From Hirsutella rhossiliensis (taxonomy: Eukaryota; Ascomycota; Sordariomycetes; Hypocreales; Ophiocordycipitaceae), in assembly GCF_020360975.1 (NCBI RefSeq), contig NW_025408674.1, forward strand, positions 2,232,001-2,296,000: a stretch of 64,000 nucleotides of DNA, in the 5' to 3' direction. The position numbers were made by a program, and so were the translations under genes. How positions within the stretch are numbered: position 1 is the first letter of the stretch; every line of letters begins with the position of its first letter. Under the pieces are notes generated by a model. It was not told the DNA's origin, made no database searches, and saw only the letters and a list, made by a program, of their open reading frames with translations. Below are positions 60,242 to 64,000 of this stretch, piece by piece.

Positions 60242-61869
60242 ATGCGTTTCTCCACCATCATCGCTCTCGGCGCTTGCCAAGCCGGTAACGCCCTCGCCGG
60301 ATACTCGTCGACGAGCAAGGCCTACAAGCCGAGGCCGACGGAGCACGCTGGCAACCCCACACCTCACAGAATCGGCGACTTCAAGTATCATGGCTGCGTC
60401 CAGCTGTCTGACTCCTTCGAAAAGGTCTCCACCAACGACAAGATGAGCCTCGACTTCTGCGCCGCCAGCTGCCCTTCGCGCGTCTTTGGTGTCTATAGCA
60501 AGTGAGTTGCCTCGGCCGGTACCGACTCGGGACGTGAAGGGGAAGCTGACAATGGACCTCTAGGGACTGCTATTGTGGCAAGGAGGTGTCCAGGTCCGAC
60601 AAGGTGGCCGACAACATGTGCGACTACTCCTGCCCGGGAGCCTCCGGACAGAGGTGCGGAGGTTACGGCCTCCTCACCGTCTACAAGCGTCACGGCCACA
60701 GGGGCAACACCAAGACCATCACCTCGACCAACACAGTCACGCCGGGCCAGACCATCACCCGGACCGTGACGCGCACCACGACCGGCACCATCACCGCTTG
60801 CCCGCACAACGTTGTCCACTGCCCGATCGGCTCCAAGACCACCGGCATTGTTGTCAAGACGACTGCCTTCTGCCCCATCCCGGCCTGGCACGAGAAGAAG
60901 GTCGTCTGCTACGGCGACTACTGCGCCCCTGAGCACCACTGCCCCGGCTGCGAGCGCTATCGCGTCGTCTGCGAGGCCGACTACTGCCACCTCGAGATCT
61001 CCAAGACCGAGGAGCACCACAGGCTTGTGCTGTGCAAGGGCGCCGAGTGCCACTACCCCCAGTGCCAGGGCGCCGAGTGCAACCGCAAGATTGTCTGCTA
61101 CGACGGCCACTGCGCCTACGAGAAGTGCTACGGCGACGAGTGCAAGAAGAACTTTGTCTGCCGCGGCGAGCAGTGCAAGCACGAGCAGTGCTACGGCGCC
61201 GACTGCCACAAGAAGCTCCTGTGCCAGGGCGAGCAGTGCAAGCCCCAGCCTCACTGCGGTGCCTCGTGCCCGGCCCCTCCCCGTCCCGGCACCCCTGTCA
61301 AGCCCACCCTCGGTCCCTATGGCTCCGGCAGCAGGTTCGGCCACGACGGTAAGGGACACAACGGCCACTGCCACGGCGGAAAGTTTGGCCCCAACGGTGT
61401 CTGCCTCGGCCACAATGGCAACGGACCTTACGGCCCCGGTGCTAACGGCAATGGCCCCAACGGCAACGGACCTTACGGCCCTGGTGCGAACGGCAACTGC
61501 CCCGGCGCAAAGTTTGACCACAACGGTGTCTGCCTCGGCCACCATGGCAACGGTGCCAACGGCAACGGCCCCTACGGCCCCGGTGGTAACGGCAACGGCC
61601 CCTACGGCCCCGGTGGTAACGGCAATGGCCCCAATGGCAACAGTGCCAACGGCAACGGCCCCTACGGAAACGGTGCCAACTGCCCAGGTGGAAAGGTCGG
61701 TCCCAATGGCGGCTGCACTGGTGCCCAGCCTGGCTCCGGTCTCGAGGCCCCTGGCGCCCAGCCCACGAACGGCGCGGGTGACTACCCTGTCCAGGTCGCT
61801 GGCTCCACCAGGACCACGGCTGCCTTCAACCTTCTCGGCGCTGCTGCCGGTCTGGCCTTTATCTTGTAA
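60242..61869 (+). CDS. WSC-domain, Cys-rich, GPI-anchored cell-wall protein (two exons)
   Basis: Exons 60242-60501 and 60564-61869 give 521 residues. MRFSTIIALGACQAGNALA is a signal peptide (cut near residue 19-20). Residues 47-127 form a WSC domain (CVQLSDSF, CAASCP, then DCYCGKEV and CDYSCPG...GQRCGG), a putative carbohydrate-binding fold of fungal wall sensors and wall enzymes. A Thr-rich linker (135-165) and a CP-x5-CP-type segment lead to a Cys-rich block (about 190-322) with C-x4-C pairs every 10-11 residues. Next is a Gly/Asn/Pro repeat zone (about 355-490). The C-terminus ends in a hydrophobic tail (AAFNLLGAAAGLAFIL), typical of GPI attachment. The protein is expected at the cell surface, tethered to membrane or wall glucan. 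There is no internal transmembrane helix or kinase-type tail, so it is not a classical Wsc1 sensor. Codons are strongly GC-ending, unlike the RIP island 3.5 kb away. Confidence 0.93.
60502..60563 (+). other. Intron of the WSC gene (62 bp)
   Basis: GTGAGT donor, GCTGAC branch-point sequence at 60545-60550 and CTAG acceptor. Removal joins AA to G, making Lys, and restores the WSC core K-DCYCG. Without splicing, exon 1 ends at TGA directly after the donor. Confidence 0.93.
61351..61720 (+). repeat. Gly/Asn/Pro-coding tandem repeats in the WSC gene
   Basis: Repeated blocks encoding GNGPYGPGANGN or GGNGNGPYGPG alternate with two larger copies of KFGPNGVCLGH type. Identical 30-base blocks stand side by side at about 61570-61620, so length variation between strains is likely. 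Confidence 0.85.
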
Positions 61870-63174
61870 ATGGCAATGAAATGAGTGGAAAGGGGGAACG
61901 GGGAGTGAATCAGAGAGTTGGCGTTTGCGATTTGGTGATGGAGTGTTTGGGTTAATGTTTCGGTGTGCGAGTGGAGCGAGCTTGGGGTTGAGATTTTATG
62001 AACACATACATATGCTTAGGAGCCGAATGAACAAAGGAGAATTTTGACTGAGAAGATGCTCGATCTGTTCACGCTGCGCTTTCACCGCCCTGCTCGCTGC
62101 CCACCGTCTAAAGAATCTACCCAGAGCGAGGAGCATGTAATTCTCCACCAAGAGGGATTTCACGCCAAATATTTGAATCGTAAGCGCTTCATGCTCAAAT
62201 TGCTCAACCAAGCACATGTAAATGACCAGATCCCTTTTCGTTAAGCAGTGGAGCGGCGAGGCGGGATGACTTGACCAACTTGCGGCCCAGCCGGCCGGTG
62301 GTGGCGCTGGACTCTCAGTACTCTGTAAGAAATAATGGAACAAAAAGAAGGAAACACCGGAAAAGAAAAGAATGGCAGGGGGCAAACTGCGAGACAGGGG
62401 GACGATGCGAGAAGGATCCATCATCCTGGTAAGCACAGCGCTTGGGTGAGCTGCAGAGACACCACGGCCTTGGTTTTTTGTCTCGCGCAGACTGTTTGCC
62501 AAGGTGAGACAAATGAGCTTCTTTCTTGCGGCGTTCAATCTGCATGTTGCATGTAGAAGGCGGTAATCAACCAATAGCCTGGTGCTGGCTTCCCCAAGAC
62601 AAGGTAATGGTTCATGCTCTTCTCAGCCGGCCTGGTGCGGAGGCTATGTGCGTGAAGGCGGGGAGGCAGCGCATGTTATGCATCTGATACGGAGCAAGCC
62701 AATCGATGGATTATGGCGAGGTTTGGTTTGGTGGAGGGCCCGCCGAAGAGAGAGTCCCGGAGACGCCTCGATGGCCAGACAGGCGAGGAGACGGATGATA
62801 TTACAAGGGAGACCCAGCGTGGCGGGACCTTGCCAGGGTTTGTGCAACGGCCTTCCCGAAGATGAGGGTCCGTCGCCACCGCACTGGTGGAGGCGGCTGC
62901 AGGCGGTCGCAGGGCAGCCACTGCGAAGAAGACGATGCATGGATCGTCGGGGAATCTAGGGCAGGCCTTACATGTCTGAACTGACTGCGGAGTCTGCACG
63001 CTGGCGGCTCCCTCTCAAGTGAAGTTGAGAAAAAAAGGTTACGGATTCTTGTCGGGAACTGTACTGATAGGAAAATGGGAGGGTTTACACGAGGACAGCT
63101 CGATCGAGGCACATGGAATAAGGCATCGCGGGACGGGACGAGACTAGACGACTGCGTATAGCTTTCAGGCTGGA

Positions 63175-63212
63175 CGATGATGATGATGATGGTGATGATG
63201 ATGATGATGATA
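63175..63212. repeat. (GAT)n microsatellite
   Basis: Twelve to thirteen GAT/ATG-phase units with one GGT interruption. Confidence 0.95.
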
Positions 63213-63687
63213 ATCGAGAGAATTTATGGCTTCAAAGACTGGCCACGATACGCCCTGTATCCTTGCCCGGAGGAGGGGGGGGGAGGAGGGGAAGCAGGGC
63301 AGTTGGTCAGGCTGAACAGGAGGCCGAGCTAGCAGCTTTATCTATGCTTGCATGTCCTACGATTTTCGGACTGACTGACTGCAAGTGTCCCATCTCTGTT
63401 GGCAGGGATTAATCTAGCTCGGAGGGCCGTCCATCTGAGACAGCCTCCAATGAATGGGTGCATGTCTGTCATGCTGCTGCTAGCCGCTCGGCCAAGGAGT
63501 TCACGGCCGGCCGGCCGGGGGCTTCCGCGTCTAGTCCGAAGATGGGTGCCAAGACGAGACGGTCCATGATGCGTGAGCTGCTTGCTACCCTTGTTTGGAT
63601 AGGGGCGCCAAGAGGAGAGAGAGGTGTGGAGGTGGCGAGACGGCAGGCGAGTGCCTTGCAGCTTTTCCATTTACATGCATCTGGGTA

Positions 63688-63724
63688 GACTTGCTCTTGC
63701 CTTGCTCTTGACCTGCTCTTGACA
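63688..63724. repeat. 12-bp tandem repeat, three units
   Basis: Variants of CTTGCTCTTGAC occur three times in a row. Confidence 0.85.
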
Positions 63725-64000
63725 AGCCGTCCACGTCGGCCATGGAGGAAGCACGTGGTGATGAAGAGGGACACGAGCTGGGTGAGCACGAGAGAGAAAA
63801 CGAGAGCAAGAAGGAGGCTTTTCAAGGAACGGGGGAGCAGTGCCGGAGAAGAGGGACATGCAGCTTAGGTGGCGCAGCGGAGGAAGCCGAGGGTTCAGCC
63901 CGCGTTACAGCCGAAACAAGCAAGTGTAGGAAATAGAGCAGAGGGGAAAAAGAAAACAGGGTTGAGAAAAAGAAATTGGCGTCTTCAAGGTTCAGGCGGC

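Larger units (their letters stand above)
61870..64000. other. Downstream DNA without a recognisable gene
   Basis: Normal composition. The open frames here (62-192 codons, both strands) overlap and show no known motif, signal peptide or conserved pattern that I can support. The first few hundred bases hold the 3' end of the WSC transcript; no clear AATAAA is seen. Simple repeats lie at 63175-63212 and 63688-63724. Confidence 0.5.

Noticed and set aside
60493..61545. 350-codon minus-strand open frame across the WSC gene
   Set aside because: A shadow of the GC-ending codons of the spliced plus-strand gene. Its Val/Ala/Leu monotony mirrors the Gly/Asn/Cys repeats, and it has no promoter or domain support.
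60812..61879. 355-codon plus-strand frame overlapping the WSC gene
   Set aside because: Alternative frame of the same exon, Ala/Thr/Ser/Pro monotony; the real frame has the signal peptide, WSC domain and GPI tail.
61996..62574. 192-codon minus-strand open frame downstream of the WSC gene
   Set aside because: No recognisable motif, overlaps other open frames, and mixed composition with no sign of constraint; could be chance.

Overview
The window looks like a filamentous ascomycete chromosome, probably a Sordariomycete. Evidence for this is a spliced GPI-anchored WSC-domain gene with a 62-bp GT..AG intron, and massive repeat-induced point mutation (RIP). From about 1 to 56.7 kb almost every CpA and TpG dinucleotide has become TpA. 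Reading frames there are broken almost only by TAA/TAG (old Gln/Trp codons), and Cys codons have become Tyr codons. No intact gene is expected in that part; it is an AT-rich transposon graveyard. From about 56.8 kb to the end the DNA has normal composition and holds one convincing gene.

Left part (1-18.25 kb): an unidentified decayed frame (1-650); a small island with little RIP (1310-1690); a gag+LTR fragment of a Ty3/gypsy family; a chromovirus integrase tail with chromodomain (3.4-3.8 kb); and an unidentified long plus-strand coding sequence split by a complete Ty1/copia element (4528-10536, minus strand, 568-bp LTRs, TSD AAACT). Next comes a long inverted-repeat element (12.3-18.25 kb, resuming at 54.4 kb) that carries a solo LTR.

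Central nest (18251-54411, TSD AGTAT). Outer gypsy-1 (minus) was hit twice. One hit is a second copy of gypsy-1 itself (22509-30287, TSD GTTCT/GTTTT). The other is a Tad-like LINE (30393-50950, plus, 12-bp TSD). The LINE was then hit by gypsy-2 (31063-45640, 186-bp LTRs), and gypsy-2 by gypsy-3 (36951-44782, 438-bp LTRs). The insertion order can be read from the exact junctions.

Most interesting: all three gypsy families carry an additional coding region on the strand opposite to gag-pol, between integrase and the 3' LTR. Each is preceded by a TATA element and a pyrimidine-rich tract like an ordinary fungal promoter. In gypsy-3 it encodes a decayed six-Cys zinc-cluster-like motif followed by a coiled coil. 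The gypsy-1 and gypsy-2 versions look unrelated to it.

Right part (55.8-64 kb): decayed unassigned DNA, a transition at about 56.7 kb, about 3.3 kb with no recognisable gene, the WSC/GPI cell-wall protein gene (60242-61869), then about 2.1 kb with only simple repeats.
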